Shown: positions 19,772 to 28,179, counted from the first letter of the stretch. The stretch is DNA of 49,702 bases from Candidatus Methylomirabilota bacterium (GCA_036002485.1 DASYTI010000177.1:1-49702), one strand, 5' to 3'. The notes: generated by a model not told the origin, from the letters alone. Made by a program: numbers and translations.

Positions 19772-21325
19772 GTGACGGTGGCGCGCCGCGGCCCGCGCTG
19801 GGTCGCGCCCGGAGACGTGAACGCCTTCTTCGGGCTCGCCCTCGACAACACCACCCAGCTCGTCATCCTCTCCAGCATCCTCATCGGCGTCTTCAAGTTC
19901 CCGCCCGACCTCGTCCTCCAGCGCATCGTGCCGGGAACCGCCGCGGGCGTGCTCATCGGCGATCTCGTGTACACGTGGCTCGCCGTGCGCCTGGCCCGCG
20001 CCTCGGGTCGGGACGACGTCACCGCCATGCCCTTCGGCATCGACACCCCGTCGCTCTTCGGCATCGTCTTCGGCGTCCTCGGGCCCGCGATGCTCGCCAC
20101 CGGAGACCCGGTCCTCGCGTGGAAGATCGGCATGGGGGTCACCGTGGCCATGGGTGCCCTCAAGCTCGTGCTGGCGTTCGCCGGTGATTGGGTCCGGCGT
20201 CTCGTGCCGAGAGCGGCGCTCCTCGGCTCCATCGCGGGCGTGGCCATCCTGCTCATCGCCTTCCTGCCCGCCCTCAAGGTCTTCGCCGACCCGCTGGTGG
20301 GGCTCGTCTCGCTAACCGTGGTCCTCGTGGCCCTCGTGGGCCGGGTACGCCTTCCCGGCGGCGTGCCCGGCGCATTCGTCGCCGTGCTGGCAGGCGCGGC
20401 CGTCTTCTGGCTCCGCGCCGCCAGCGGCTGGGGGCCGGCATCGACGATGGAGCCACCCCACCTCGCCCTCGCCGTCCCCTGGCCGACCCTGGCATGGGTC
20501 GAGACCTTCGGCGCGGTCTTGCCGTACCTGTCCCTGGCCATCCCGTTTGCCGTCGCCACGGTGATCGGGGGTATCGACAACACCGAGTCCGCCATCGCGG
20601 CGGGGGACGAGTACCGCGCGCGAGATATCTTGCTGACGGAAGCCGTGGCGACCATGGCCGCCGGGCTTTGCGGGGGAGTCATTCAGAACACGCCGTACAT
20701 CGGCCATCCCGCCTACAAGGCCATGGGCGCGCGGGCGGGCTACACGCTGGCCACGGGCCTCGCCATGGGCGTGGGCGCTTCGCTCGGACTCGTGGGGCTT
20801 CTCGTGAGCGTCTTGTCCGAGGCCGCCGTGGCGCCCATCCTGATCTTCATCGGCCTGGAGATCACCGCCCAGGCCTTCATCGCCTCGCCGGCGCGACATG
20901 CGGCGGCCGTCGCCGTCTCCTTCATTCCCGCCGTGGCCGCCCTCGTCCTGATCCAGATCAACACGCTCCTGGCCTCGGTGGGGAAGGGCGCGGCGGATCT
21001 CCGCGGCGACGGCCGGCTCGCCTACGAGCACCTCCTCGTGCTCGGCAATGGCTTCATCGTGACCGCGCTCCTGTGGGGATGGGCCCTCGTGAGCATCGTC
21101 GAGGGACGCCTCCGTCGCGCGGCCGCCGTGTTCCTCGTGGCGGGGACGGCGACGCTCTTCGGGGCCATTCACTCGCCGCGGGCGAGCGGGGCGCTCTTCT
21201 GGCCATGGTCGGCGGGAAGCGCGTTTCCGCTCCTGCTCGCCGCCGGCTATGGACTGGGCGCGCTGATCCTCGTGCTCCTGTCGGCTTCGACGGGCAGGAC
21301 ACAAGCGCGCCCCCCGGCGGGCTAG
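19772..21325 (+). CDS. NCS2-like (xanthine/uracil/purine) permease
   Basis: 517 residues with about 12-14 hydrophobic segments. Family-type features are LALDNTTQLVILSSILIG near the N-terminus, GRDDVTAMPFGIDTPSLFG (the segment that in relatives reads DVTALPYGINT), VIGGIDNTESAIAAGDEYRA, and GVIQNTPYIGHPAYKAMGARAGYT. These fit AzgA/COG2252-like nucleobase permeases. The substrate is unproven; guanine/hypoxanthine or another nucleobase is likely, possibly linked to nucleotide salvage since nrdJ is close. It starts with GTG next to the upstream stop and converges with the reductase gene across repeat A3. Confidence 0.75.
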   Translation: MTVARRGPRWVAPGDVNAFFGLALDNTTQLVILSSILIGVFKFPPDLVLQRIVPGTAAGVLIGDLVYTWLAVRLARASGRDDVTAMPFGIDTPSLFGIVFGVLGPAMLATGDPVLAWKIGMGVTVAMGALKLVLAFAGDWVRRLVPRAALLGSIAGVAILLIAFLPALKVFADPLVGLVSLTVVLVALVGRVRLPGGVPGAFVAVLAGAAVFWLRAASGWGPASTMEPPHLALAVPWPTLAWVETFGAVLPYLSLAIPFAVATVIGGIDNTESAIAAGDEYRARDILLTEAVATMAAGLCGGVIQNTPYIGHPAYKAMGARAGYTLATGLAMGVGASLGLVGLLVSVLSEAAVAPILIFIGLEITAQAFIASPARHAAAVAVSFIPAVAALVLIQINTLLASVGKGAADLRGDGRLAYEHLLVLGNGFIVTALLWGWALVSIVEGRLRRAAAVFLVAGTATLFGAIHSPRASGALFWPWSAGSAFPLLLAAGYGLGALILVLLSASTGRTQARPPAG

Positions 21326-21366
21326 GAGTCTGTCTCAGTGAGCGCCAAGCTCTCGCCAGCCGGAAT

Positions 21367-21510
21367 GTTCCACTTCGAGCGCCGGCTTCGCCGGCGCGAT
21401 CCTCAGATTGCTCGCCTCGGACGGCGGGGCCCCAGCCCCGCGACGTCCTCCGGCTCGCCCTGCGTCGGGGGGAGGCTTCGAAAGGGGGGCAGAGCCCCCC
21501 TCCGAGCTAT
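21367..21510 (-). repeat. Family A structured intergenic repeat, full copy A3
   Basis: This lies between the permease and the convergent reductase gene and abuts the reductase stop codon. It has the same three hairpins as A2: GCGCCGGC/GCCGGCGC (21379-21386 and 21390-21397), GCGGGGC/GCCCCGC (21424-21430 and 21435-21441), and AGGGGGGC/GCCCCCCT (21483-21490 and 21494-21501). By eye the two copies are close to identical in order and spacing, and the middle stem differs by a paired change. Confidence 0.82.
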
Positions 21511-22842
21511 TTAGCCGGAGAGAAGGGCCAGCATCTCGTCATCGCTGGCGAACTTGAACTCCTCGACGCCTTCGCGGCTGGCGCGCTCGCGCTCCGCGTC
21601 CTCGATGCGGAGGACTTCGTCATAGGTCACGGGCCGTGCCCCGGCTGTGCGGAGCTCGTGCATGATCGCCGTCACCGGACGCTCCGCCTCGGCGGGCGAG
21701 CGCGTGGGCCGCGAGCCGAGGATCTTCAAGATGTGCTTGATCCCCGTCTCGGCGTCGAGACGGGCCCGGCCGACCACGCCGTCACTGGCCCGCCGAGCCC
21801 AGCCGACCACGAAAACGTCGGCGAGGGGCTGGCCCAGGGCGGGATCCCAGACCTGATAGGCCGCGGCCGGGTCCTGCTCTTCCCCGGGCGCCGTCACGTA
21901 GAGCCCCTCCTTGTAGGGCAGCCCCGCCCGCTCGTCCACGCGGTCGCCCACCGCGAAGACCACGGTGTCGCACGGTATGAGCGAGATCTCACCCGTGCCG
22001 ACCGCGCTGATCCGCTCGCCCTTGCGCTCGAGCCGCGTCTCCTCGACCTCGAGGGCGATGACGCGACCGCCTTCGGTCACCACGCGCCTCGGGGAAGCCA
22101 GGAAGCGGAAGGACAGGCGGGCCCGGCAGCGGCTCTCGGCCTCTGGCCGGGCGGCCAGCGCCTTCAGGACGTCCTCCGCGCTCTGTCCCGCGGCCTCGAG
22201 GCGGGGGCGAATGCGCTCGACCTCGCGCCGGTACGCCTCCCGGTCGAAGGCGTCCTCGACATCCTCGAACTCCCGGTCGTCGTAGGCCTTTTCGTGCGGC
22301 CCCCGGCGCGCCACGGCGATGATCTCATCGCACTCGCAGAAGTGCGCGCAGTAGTTCGCGATGTCCACCATGACATTGCCGACGCCCACGATGGCCACCC
22401 GACGTCCGATGGGGAAATGGCGCTCCGAGAAAGGGGGAAGGCGGTTGTAGTGATAGACGAGGTCCTTGGCATGGTAGACGCCCGGCCGTCGCTCGCCCTC
22501 GATGCCGAGGTACTTGGTGCCCTGGGCGCCGATGGCGAAGACCACGGCGTCGAAGCCGGCCGCGCGGAGGGCGGGAACGCTCAAGGGGGCGCCCTCGCCC
22601 ACCGCCACGTGACCGAGATAGGTGACGAGCGGATCCGTGAGGATCTTGTGGAACTGCTTTCGGAGGCCGCCCTTCATCTTGTACTTGTTGAGGAAGATCC
22701 CGTACTCGGCCAGTCCGCCCGCCTTGATGTCTCGGTTGATCAGGAGGACGCGGCATCCCGCCGCGGCCAGGGCGCGGGTCGCGAACAGCCCCGCCGGTCC
22801 CGCGCCCACGACCGCCACCGCGTGGGTCGCCGCTTCGGTCAT
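21511..22842 (-). CDS. FprA/adrenodoxin-reductase-like NADPH:ferredoxin reductase
   Basis: About 443 residues from ATG 22842 (an upstream ATG at 22860 is less typical). The N-terminal FAD-binding Rossmann is AVAVVGAGPAGLFATRALAA. The NADP-binding segment is VAIVGVGNVMVDIANYC, matching the GNGNVALDVAR pattern of FprA, and near the C-terminus VVGWARRASDGVVGRARLDA corresponds to the GW-KRG-tGViGtNk motif that closes over FAD in FprA. It would pass electrons between NADPH and ferredoxin. It is divergent from cytochrome c and could feed the same redox chain; that link is only positional. Confidence 0.85.
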   Translation of the reverse strand: MTEAATHAVAVVGAGPAGLFATRALAAAGCRVLLINRDIKAGGLAEYGIFLNKYKMKGGLRKQFHKILTDPLVTYLGHVAVGEGAPLSVPALRAAGFDAVVFAIGAQGTKYLGIEGERRPGVYHAKDLVYHYNRLPPFSERHFPIGRRVAIVGVGNVMVDIANYCAHFCECDEIIAVARRGPHEKAYDDREFEDVEDAFDREAYRREVERIRPRLEAAGQSAEDVLKALAARPEAESRCRARLSFRFLASPRRVVTEGGRVIALEVEETRLERKGERISAVGTGEISLIPCDTVVFAVGDRVDERAGLPYKEGLYVTAPGEEQDPAAAYQVWDPALGQPLADVFVVGWARRASDGVVGRARLDAETGIKHILKILGSRPTRSPAEAERPVTAIMHELRTAGARPVTYDEVLRIEDAERERASREGVEEFKFASDDEMLALLSG

Positions 22843-22893
22843 GGGCCGAGACGATAGCACAGGGCTCTTCGGGCCGCGAATGGAGGTGAATCG

Positions 22894-22919
22894 AAGATTC
22901 GGCTTGACCGTCGAATCTT
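22894..22919. promoter_or_regulatory. Inverted repeat overlapping a possible -35 box
   Basis: AAGATTCG (22894-22901) and CGAATCTT (22912-22919) form a perfect 8-bp inverted repeat with a 10-nt spacer, so half-site centres are 18 bp apart, close to two helical turns. TTGACC (22904-22909) lies in the spacer and could be a -35 box for the cytochrome c gene; the -10 17-18 nt further on (CTAACT or TAACTG) is poor. It is a plausible operator, unverified. Confidence 0.4.
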
Positions 22920-22931
22920 TCGGATGCTAAC

Positions 22932-22980
22932 TGATACGCGACTTGTCAGTGATACGCGACGTGCCCCAGTGATACACGAC
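22932..22980 (+). repeat. Three 11-bp direct repeats upstream of cytochrome c
   Basis: TGATACGCGAC occurs at 22932-22942 and 22950-22960, and TGATACACGAC at 22970-22980, with starts 18 and 20 bp apart. Flanks are also partly shared (CAG before copies 2 and 3). It may be a multi-site regulator-binding region or the left-over end of an insertion sequence, since some IS families (for example IS21) carry tandem terminal repeats. Nothing else coding is seen in 22843-23009. Confidence 0.6.
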
Positions 22981-23009
22981 GTACCAATGACGTATGCCAA
23001 GGGGGAGCG

Positions 23010-23426
23010 ATGGCGATGGGGGTGAGACGGTCAGCCGTGATGGCGACTCTGGCGCTCGCGCTGGCCGCGGTGATCGCGCCGGCCGGACTGGCGACAGCCC
23101 AGGCTCCGTGGACGGCGCCCGCTAGCGAGAAGGGCAAGAAGAACCCGCTGCCCGCCGATGCCAAGACCATCGAGCAAGGCAAGAAGGTGGCGGAGGTCAA
23201 CTGCGTCACCTGTCATGGGCCCAAGGGCAAAGGCGATGGAGCTGCCGCGGTGGCCCTCAACCCCAAGCCGGCCGATTGGACATCGAAGAAGGTGCAGGCC
23301 GAGTCGGACGGCGAGATCTTCTGGAAGATCAGCAACGGCCGCGGGCCGATGCCCGCGTGGAGGCATCTGCCCGAGAACGAGCGCTGGGCGCTGGTCCGGT
23401 ATCTACGTACTCTCGCCGTCAAGTAG
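23010..23426 (+). CDS. Secreted c-type cytochrome (class I, single haem)
   Basis: 138 residues. Signal peptide 1-31 (VMATLALALAAVIAPAGLAT). Haem-binding CVTCH is at residues 65-69, a Gly-rich loop follows (GPKGKGDGAA), and Met114 in NGRGPMPAW is the likely sixth ligand. It ends with the helix ENERWALVRYLRTLA usual for class I folds. A strong ribosome-binding site (AAGGGGGAGCG) precedes ATG 23010. A small periplasmic electron carrier; partner unknown. Divergent from the ferredoxin reductase and followed by the long palindrome B1. Confidence 0.9.
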   Translation: MAMGVRRSAVMATLALALAAVIAPAGLATAQAPWTAPASEKGKKNPLPADAKTIEQGKKVAEVNCVTCHGPKGKGDGAAAVALNPKPADWTSKKVQAESDGEIFWKISNGRGPMPAWRHLPENERWALVRYLRTLAVK

Positions 23427-23437
23427 CGCCGAGGGTG

Positions 23438-23653
23438 GGTGCTGGGCCAATTTGCTTCGCCAGTTCTACTCAGCCCTCGCTTCGCAGCTGCGCTGCTCAG
23501 CTCGAAGGGCCACGTTCTCGGTCGCCTGCAACGCTCAACGTACATACAGGTACGCCTCGCGTTGCAGGCTCCCTCGGGCGTGGCAGTTCGAGCCGAGGGC
23601 ACAGCCCGAGGTGAGGGCTGAGTTGAACTGGCTCGCAACTTGGCCCAGTACCC
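23438..23653. repeat. Family B long nested palindrome, full copy B1
   Basis: It occupies most of the 344-bp gap 23427-23770 and starts 12 nt after the cytochrome stop. The outer ends GGGTGCTGGGCCAA (23438-23451) and its near-complement at 23640-23653 pair with one mismatch; further in, CCAGTT/AACTGG and TCAGCCCTC/GAGGGCTGA continue the dyad. Closest to the centre is a perfect 11-bp stem (23524-23534 with 23559-23569) enclosing GTACATACAGGTAC. Total about 216 bp. The remaining gap (23654-23770) shows no gene and no clear promoter. Confidence 0.8.
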
Positions 23654-23770
23654 AGCGGGTCGGCCTCGGCCCTCACCCATTTGACTTGAGGAAATGACCT
23701 GCTCCTCGCCCGGCTGAAGTTTGCCAGGCAGGCGAGCACGACGCCGCAGTAGTATCTTGCCGGGCTGCCC

Positions 23771-26086
23771 ATGAGCGACGACGAGCAGGTCTCCCCGGAT
23801 CCGACTCCGCAAAGCCTCCACGGCGCGCTCCTCGAGATCCGACAGGGCATCGAGTCGCTGGCTGACCGGCTCCGGAGGATCGGGCTTCCCTCCGCCTCTG
23901 CCGCGCCGCGGGCCGCCGCCGAGGCTCCGGAAGAGCGAGACGCCCTCACCGTCGGCGAAGAGATCCTGGCCATCCCCTCTCGCGGCCTCGAGCCCTCTCA
24001 GATCTTTTCTCTCGCCATGGATCACGTGGCGCGTCTTCTCACGGCCGACCGCGCCATGCTCTTCACCTGGGAGGCGGAGGCTTCGAGGCTCGTGCCGCGC
24101 GCCGGTCGCGGGTTCCGTCGAGACGATCTCGACTCCATCTCCATCAAAGCCGGCGAAGGGCTCGTCGGCCAGGCCTTCCAGGACGAGAGGCTCGCCCGGG
24201 TTACCGGAGGCGCCCCCCGCATCGTCGAGGATCCTTTCCTGGTCCTCTTCCCCGTTTACGACGCGATCGCGGTGCCGGTCCGCACGGGCGGCAGCGCAGC
24301 GGGCATTCTCTACGCGGGCCGCCGCGCGCCGCGGCTGGCATTCTCGGAGCACGAGATCTTGCTCCTGCTCGTGATCGCCGATCGGATCGGCAATGCCCTG
24401 GGCCATCGTGACGCGATCGAGACCACCCGAGGCCACATTGGCCGGCTCCGCGAGCTCGAGGTCTTCCTGGGCCATGTCCTGGTGGGACAGGACATGGAGG
24501 CCGTCCTCGCGCGTGCGTGCGAAGTCGCCTGCCGGCTGACCGAGGCGCGTGTCGCGGCCATCGGCGTGCCGGGCGGCAGGGGGGGGTTTGCCCTCGCCGC
24601 GGCGCTGGGGCTCTCCGCCGACGTCCTCCACACCGTGCGCGTCGATACCGACCGTGGACTGACGGGGGAGATGTTCGCGACGCAGCGCCCGGCGTCATGC
24701 CGGGACATTCAAGGCCGCGCGGGATCCGAGGACGACTTCCTTCTCCAGGTGGGACTGCGCGCGTGTCTTGCCGTGCCCGTGCGTCTCCGGCGCCAGACCG
24801 TGGGCGCGCTCTATGTGGGCGACCCCGAGGCACGCGAATTCTCCCCTGACCAGATCGAAGCCGTCCAGGTGCTGGCCTCCATGCTCGCCCTGGGAATGGA
24901 AAACAACCGGCTCTACGGCGAGGTGCAGGGCGCTCTCCAGGGCCTCGAGAGCGCCCAGGAGCAGCTCGTCCAGACCTCGAGCGCGCGGGCGGTGGGCGCC
25001 ATGGCGGGCGGCATCGCCAACGAGTTCAACAATATCCTCGCCATCGTGCTCGGCAAGACTCAGCTCATGCTCTCGCGCGTGTCCGACGGGCCGCTGCGCG
25101 AGGACCTGGCCGACATCGAGGAGGCGGGCTGGCGCGCCGCGGATATCGTGCGGCGCCTTCAGGGCTTCGCGGCGACCAGCACGGACGATGCCACGGGGCC
25201 GGTGGACTTGGTCGCGGTCGTGCAGGACGCGGTGGCGCTGACCCGCGCGGTGTGGAAGGACGAGGCAGAGGCGCGCGGGGTGCAGATCGAGGTCGTGACC
25301 GATCTGGATCGTCTCCCTCCGATGGAGGGGCAGGCGACCGCGCTCCGCGAGGGCATCATGAACCTGATCCTCAACGCCATCGACGCCATGCCGCAGGGCG
25401 GCCGTCTGGGCCTGACCGCGCGCCGCGTGGACCCGGGAGTCGAGCTCCAGGTCTCGGACACCGGGGAGGGGATGCGCGAGGACATACGCCGGCGCATCTT
25501 CGATCCATTCTTCACGACCCGGGCCCCGCATCGTACCGGACTCGGCCTCTCGGTCGTCCGGGGGGTGGTCAGCCGCCACCGCGGCACCGTGCACATCCGC
25601 AGCGAGCAAGGCGCGGGTACGACGGTGGCGCTGTGGTTTCCCGCCGCTTCTGAACATGATGTGGAGGCGTCTCGGCCCGTGGCCGCAGAGGGCGGGGCGA
25701 CCGCACGGTCGGACGTCGCCTCCATCCTGGTGCTCGAGGACGAAGACCCGATCCGGGCCCTGCTCGTGGAGGCCCTGACCTCCGCAGGCCACCACGTCGA
25801 GTCGGCGACCGACGGCTTGACGGGCCTCGCGCGCTTTCAGGGTGGCGCCTTCGACGTCGTGCTGACCGATCTCTCGCTGCCGGAATGCTCGGGGCTCGAT
25901 GTCGCCAGCTCGGTGAAGCGCCTCCGTCCCGAGACTCCGGTCGTCCTGATCACGGGCTGGGGCCACCTGCTCGATCCCGAGCGTCTGCGGGAGGCGGGGG
26001 TGGACTTGATGCTCGTCAAGCCGTTCAGGATCGAGCGCGTGCTCGCCGTGCTCGCCGACGCGCTGCGCCTGCGTCCTTCCAAGTAA
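23771..26086 (+). CDS. GAF-GAF histidine-kinase-like protein with C-terminal receiver; phosphoacceptor His replaced by Asn
   Basis: 771-residue hybrid signalling protein: two GAF domains (about 55-205 and 228-385), a dimerisation helix, a kinase-type ATPase domain (about 515-630; N-box NLILNAIDAM, SDTGEGM, then FFTTRAPHRTGLGLSVVRGV), and a receiver domain (about 650-768) with its phosphoacceptor Asp700 (LTDLSLPE) and LVKPF. In the H-box the expected His in GGIA-H-EFNNIL is Asn (Asn417; codon AAC at 25019-25021). All other motifs of the ATPase and receiver are kept. So normal His autophosphorylation looks impossible unless another residue serves. No transmembrane segment; cytosolic. Confidence 0.9.
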   Translation: MSDDEQVSPDPTPQSLHGALLEIRQGIESLADRLRRIGLPSASAAPRAAAEAPEERDALTVGEEILAIPSRGLEPSQIFSLAMDHVARLLTADRAMLFTWEAEASRLVPRAGRGFRRDDLDSISIKAGEGLVGQAFQDERLARVTGGAPRIVEDPFLVLFPVYDAIAVPVRTGGSAAGILYAGRRAPRLAFSEHEILLLLVIADRIGNALGHRDAIETTRGHIGRLRELEVFLGHVLVGQDMEAVLARACEVACRLTEARVAAIGVPGGRGGFALAAALGLSADVLHTVRVDTDRGLTGEMFATQRPASCRDIQGRAGSEDDFLLQVGLRACLAVPVRLRRQTVGALYVGDPEAREFSPDQIEAVQVLASMLALGMENNRLYGEVQGALQGLESAQEQLVQTSSARAVGAMAGGIANEFNNILAIVLGKTQLMLSRVSDGPLREDLADIEEAGWRAADIVRRLQGFAATSTDDATGPVDLVAVVQDAVALTRAVWKDEAEARGVQIEVVTDLDRLPPMEGQATALREGIMNLILNAIDAMPQGGRLGLTARRVDPGVELQVSDTGEGMREDIRRRIFDPFFTTRAPHRTGLGLSVVRGVVSRHRGTVHIRSEQGAGTTVALWFPAASEHDVEASRPVAAEGGATARSDVASILVLEDEDPIRALLVEALTSAGHHVESATDGLTGLARFQGGAFDVVLTDLSLPECSGLDVASSVKRLRPETPVVLITGWGHLLDPERLREAGVDLMLVKPFRIERVLAVLADALRLRPSK

Positions 26087-26093
26087 CGTCCGA

Positions 26094-27020
26094 GTGAAGC
26101 GGGTCGCCGCCGTCGATCTCGGCACCAACACCGTGCGTCTCCTCGTGGGGGAAGCGCGACCATCCGAGTGGCGCCCTCTCCTCGAGACCCAGCGCGTGAC
26201 GCGCCTCGGCGAAGGCCAGGCCGCGCGCGGCGCGCTCGGGGACGCGCCCATGCGCCGGACCACGGCCGTGGTGGCGGAGTTCGTCGAGCGGGCTCGAGCC
26301 CTGGGGGCTGAGGAGATCCGGATCGTGGCCACGAGCGCGGTGAGGGACGCCTCGAACCGCGACGACCTCCTGGCCGCCGTTCGCGCGGCGTGCGGGTGTT
26401 CGGTCGAGGTGATCTCGGGTGAAGATGAGGCGCGCCTGACGCTCCTGGGAGTCTCGGCCGGGCTGCCCGCCCTCGGGGGCTCCTTCCTTCTCTTCGACAT
26501 CGGAGGCGGCAGCACCGAGTTCGTCTTGGCCGAGTCCGCGCGCCCTGCGGTCATGGTGAGCCTGAGGCTCGGTGTGGTCGCTCTCGCGGAGCGTCACACG
26601 GACGCGGGCCCCGTGGATCTGCGCCAGCTGGCTCGTCTGGAGGCGGCGATCGACCAGGCCCTGTCTGCCGGGCTCATCCCCGGCATCAGCGGCGCGCGGT
26701 CCCCGGAGCTCGTGGGCACCGCCGGCACGGTGACGACGCTGGCCGCCCTCGATCTCGAACTCACGGCCTACGATGCCGCCCGGGTCCAGGGCCACCGGCT
26801 CACCAGGCGCGCGATCGAGGTCCAGCTCGCGCGACTCGCCGGGCTGACCGTGAGCGAGCGGGCGGCCTTGCCGTGCCTCGAACGCGGGCGGGCCGACCTC
26901 ATCGTGCCGGGCGCGGCCATCTGCCTGGCCGTCCTGACGCGCCTGGGCTTCGACAGCCTGATCGTGAGCGACCGTGGTCTGCGGGAGGGCATCCTGTATG
27001 AGATACTGAGCAAGTCATGA
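26094..27020 (+). CDS. Ppx/GppA-family phosphatase
   Basis: 308 residues from GTG 26094, 7 nt after the signalling gene. The ASKHA fold shows the phosphate-1 loop VDLGTNTVRLLV at the start and phosphate-2 DIGGGSTEFVL (about residues 131-141), with SGEDEARLTLLG between and a GTAGTVTTLAALDL adenosine-type loop. It matches short Ppx/GppA proteins that hydrolyse polyphosphate or pppGpp; the long C-terminal HD domain of E. coli Ppx is absent. Which substrate is used cannot be told. A 25-codon frame (27017-27094) overlaps its stop before the next gene; I do not claim it is expressed. Confidence 0.9.
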   Translation: MKRVAAVDLGTNTVRLLVGEARPSEWRPLLETQRVTRLGEGQAARGALGDAPMRRTTAVVAEFVERARALGAEEIRIVATSAVRDASNRDDLLAAVRAACGCSVEVISGEDEARLTLLGVSAGLPALGGSFLLFDIGGGSTEFVLAESARPAVMVSLRLGVVALAERHTDAGPVDLRQLARLEAAIDQALSAGLIPGISGARSPELVGTAGTVTTLAALDLELTAYDAARVQGHRLTRRAIEVQLARLAGLTVSERAALPCLERGRADLIVPGAAICLAVLTRLGFDSLIVSDRGLREGILYEILSKS

Positions 27021-27106
27021 TGCGAAGATGGGCGGCCAGGCGCGGTGCCGAGCGGTCGAGCGTGCTCGGGGCCCTCGTGAGCCTGGCCCGCTGAGACGGA
27101 GGAACC

Positions 27107-27598
27107 ATGGCGAATCGATCCGGCCAGTACACCGAGAAGCAGGAGCGCCGATTGGGCATCCAGTTGGCGCCGCGAGCGCCCAAGCTGGCCTGGCTGGAGT
27201 GGGTCCTGCCCGTGTGCGCGGCCGCGCTCCTTCTCATCATGTTCCGTCCCGACGTCGTTCCGCGCCTGCTCTCGGAGCCCGCGGCCTCGCCCGCGGCGTG
27301 GGTCGCCTGGGGGCTGGTGGGAGCGCTCTCGGGGATCGTGCTCTTCTCGGCGGCCCTCGTCGTGTTCTTTCTCGTCTACTCGCCGGTCTATCTCGCGGGG
27401 AAGATGCCCCAGCTGGTGGGCAAGGGCGGCTGGACCGATCGGCGCGAGATCCGATTCTACGGCCTGTGCTTTTTGCTCCTCTGCCTCATGATCGCCCTCA
27501 TCGCCGTCTCGCTCATGACGGACGACTGGCGCTGGGTGGGCTCCGCTTTCCTCGCCCTCACCGGGTTCGCGCCGGTGGTCTGGCGGTCCCTGGTCTAA
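27107..27598 (+). CDS. Hypothetical integral membrane protein
   Basis: 163 residues after GACGGAGGAACC, a good ribosome-binding site. Four hydrophobic segments are at about 28-46, 64-92 (WVAWGLVGALSGIVLFSAAL), 117-136 (FYGLCFLLLCLMIALIAVSL) and 143-160. The N-terminus is basic and polar (MANRSGQYTEKQERRLG). No family recognised. It follows ppx and precedes a promoter, so it probably ends that transcription unit. Confidence 0.65.
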   Translation: MANRSGQYTEKQERRLGIQLAPRAPKLAWLEWVLPVCAAALLLIMFRPDVVPRLLSEPAASPAAWVAWGLVGALSGIVLFSAALVVFFLVYSPVYLAGKMPQLVGKGGWTDRREIRFYGLCFLLLCLMIALIAVSLMTDDWRWVGSAFLALTGFAPVVWRSLV

Positions 27599-27607
27599 GG
27601 CGCGGTG

Positions 27608-27636
27608 TTGACAGTGCTCGGACCGCTGACTATCCT
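27608..27636 (+). promoter_or_regulatory. Strong sigma70-like promoter before the HNH gene
   Basis: A perfect -35 TTGACA (27608-27613), 17-nt spacer and -10 TATCCT (27631-27636). Transcription would begin near 27643, only about 6 nt before ATG 27649, so the mRNA would be nearly leaderless. It could drive HNH-uvrB-uvrC together. Confidence 0.6.
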
Positions 27637-27648
27637 TGACGAACGGAT

Positions 27649-28179
27649 ATGAACGACATCGCGGTCCTGGTGCTCAACTACACATACGAGCCGCTCCATT
27701 TCACCAACGCCAAGCGCGCCGTCACCCTGCTCCTCGCGGGCAAGGCCGAGAGCGTGGAGAGCTCGCCCCGCGTGATCCGCTCGCCCTCGCGGGCCTTCCC
27801 GCTGCCCTCCGTCATCCGGCTGGCCGCCTATATCCGGAAGCCCTTCCTGGAGCGGGTAGCCTTCAACAAGAAGAACATCCTCCGCCGGGATGGCTACACC
27901 TGCCAGTACTGCTCCCGGCGCGGGGAGAAGCTCACGGTGGATCACGTCATGCCGCGCTCGCGGGGCGGCCAGACGACGTGGACCAATGTGGTGGCCGCCT
28001 GCCTCCGCTGCAACCTCTTCAAGGGCAATCGGACCCTCGACGAGTCCCGCATGCGTCTCATCCGAGAGCCGGTCCACCCGCAGTTCCTCTTCTCGGTCCA
28101 CCTGATGCGGCACCCGCACGCGACCAGCTTCCTCGACTCGTGGCGGAAGTACCTGGTGGCGGTTCCCACCGCCCCCTGA
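27649..28179 (+). CDS. HNH endonuclease
   Basis: 176 residues. The HNH core is [51 protein letters not shown], with two CxxC pairs for zinc (about residues 84-87 and 122-125) and the catalytic His in VDHVMP. The N-terminus ([20 protein letters not shown]) is typical of a widely conserved chromosomal HNH family of unknown role (often labelled HNH endonuclease 5). The gene sits 2 nt upstream of uvrB, which suggests a link with DNA repair; no toxin or restriction partner is nearby. Confidence 0.88.
   Translation: MNDIAVLVLNYTYEPLHFTNAKRAVTLLLAGKAESVESSPRVIRSPSRAFPLPSVIRLAAYIRKPFLERVAFNKKNILRRDGYTCQYCSRRGEKLTVDHVMPRSRGGQTTWTNVVAACLRCNLFKGNRTLDESRMRLIREPVHPQFLFSVHLMRHPHATSFLDSWRKYLVAVPTAP

Noticed and set aside
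20188-22857. 889-codon plus frame across the permease, repeat A3 and the reductase gene
   Set aside because: It runs through a non-coding repeat and an antisense gene; composition is low-complexity.
22932-22980. CRISPR-like array
   Set aside because: Only three 11-bp units with 7-9 nt gaps; no cas genes and no spacer-sized intervals.
27017-27094. 25-codon frame overlapping the ppx stop
   Set aside because: No ribosome-binding site or motif; length within chance for this GC content.
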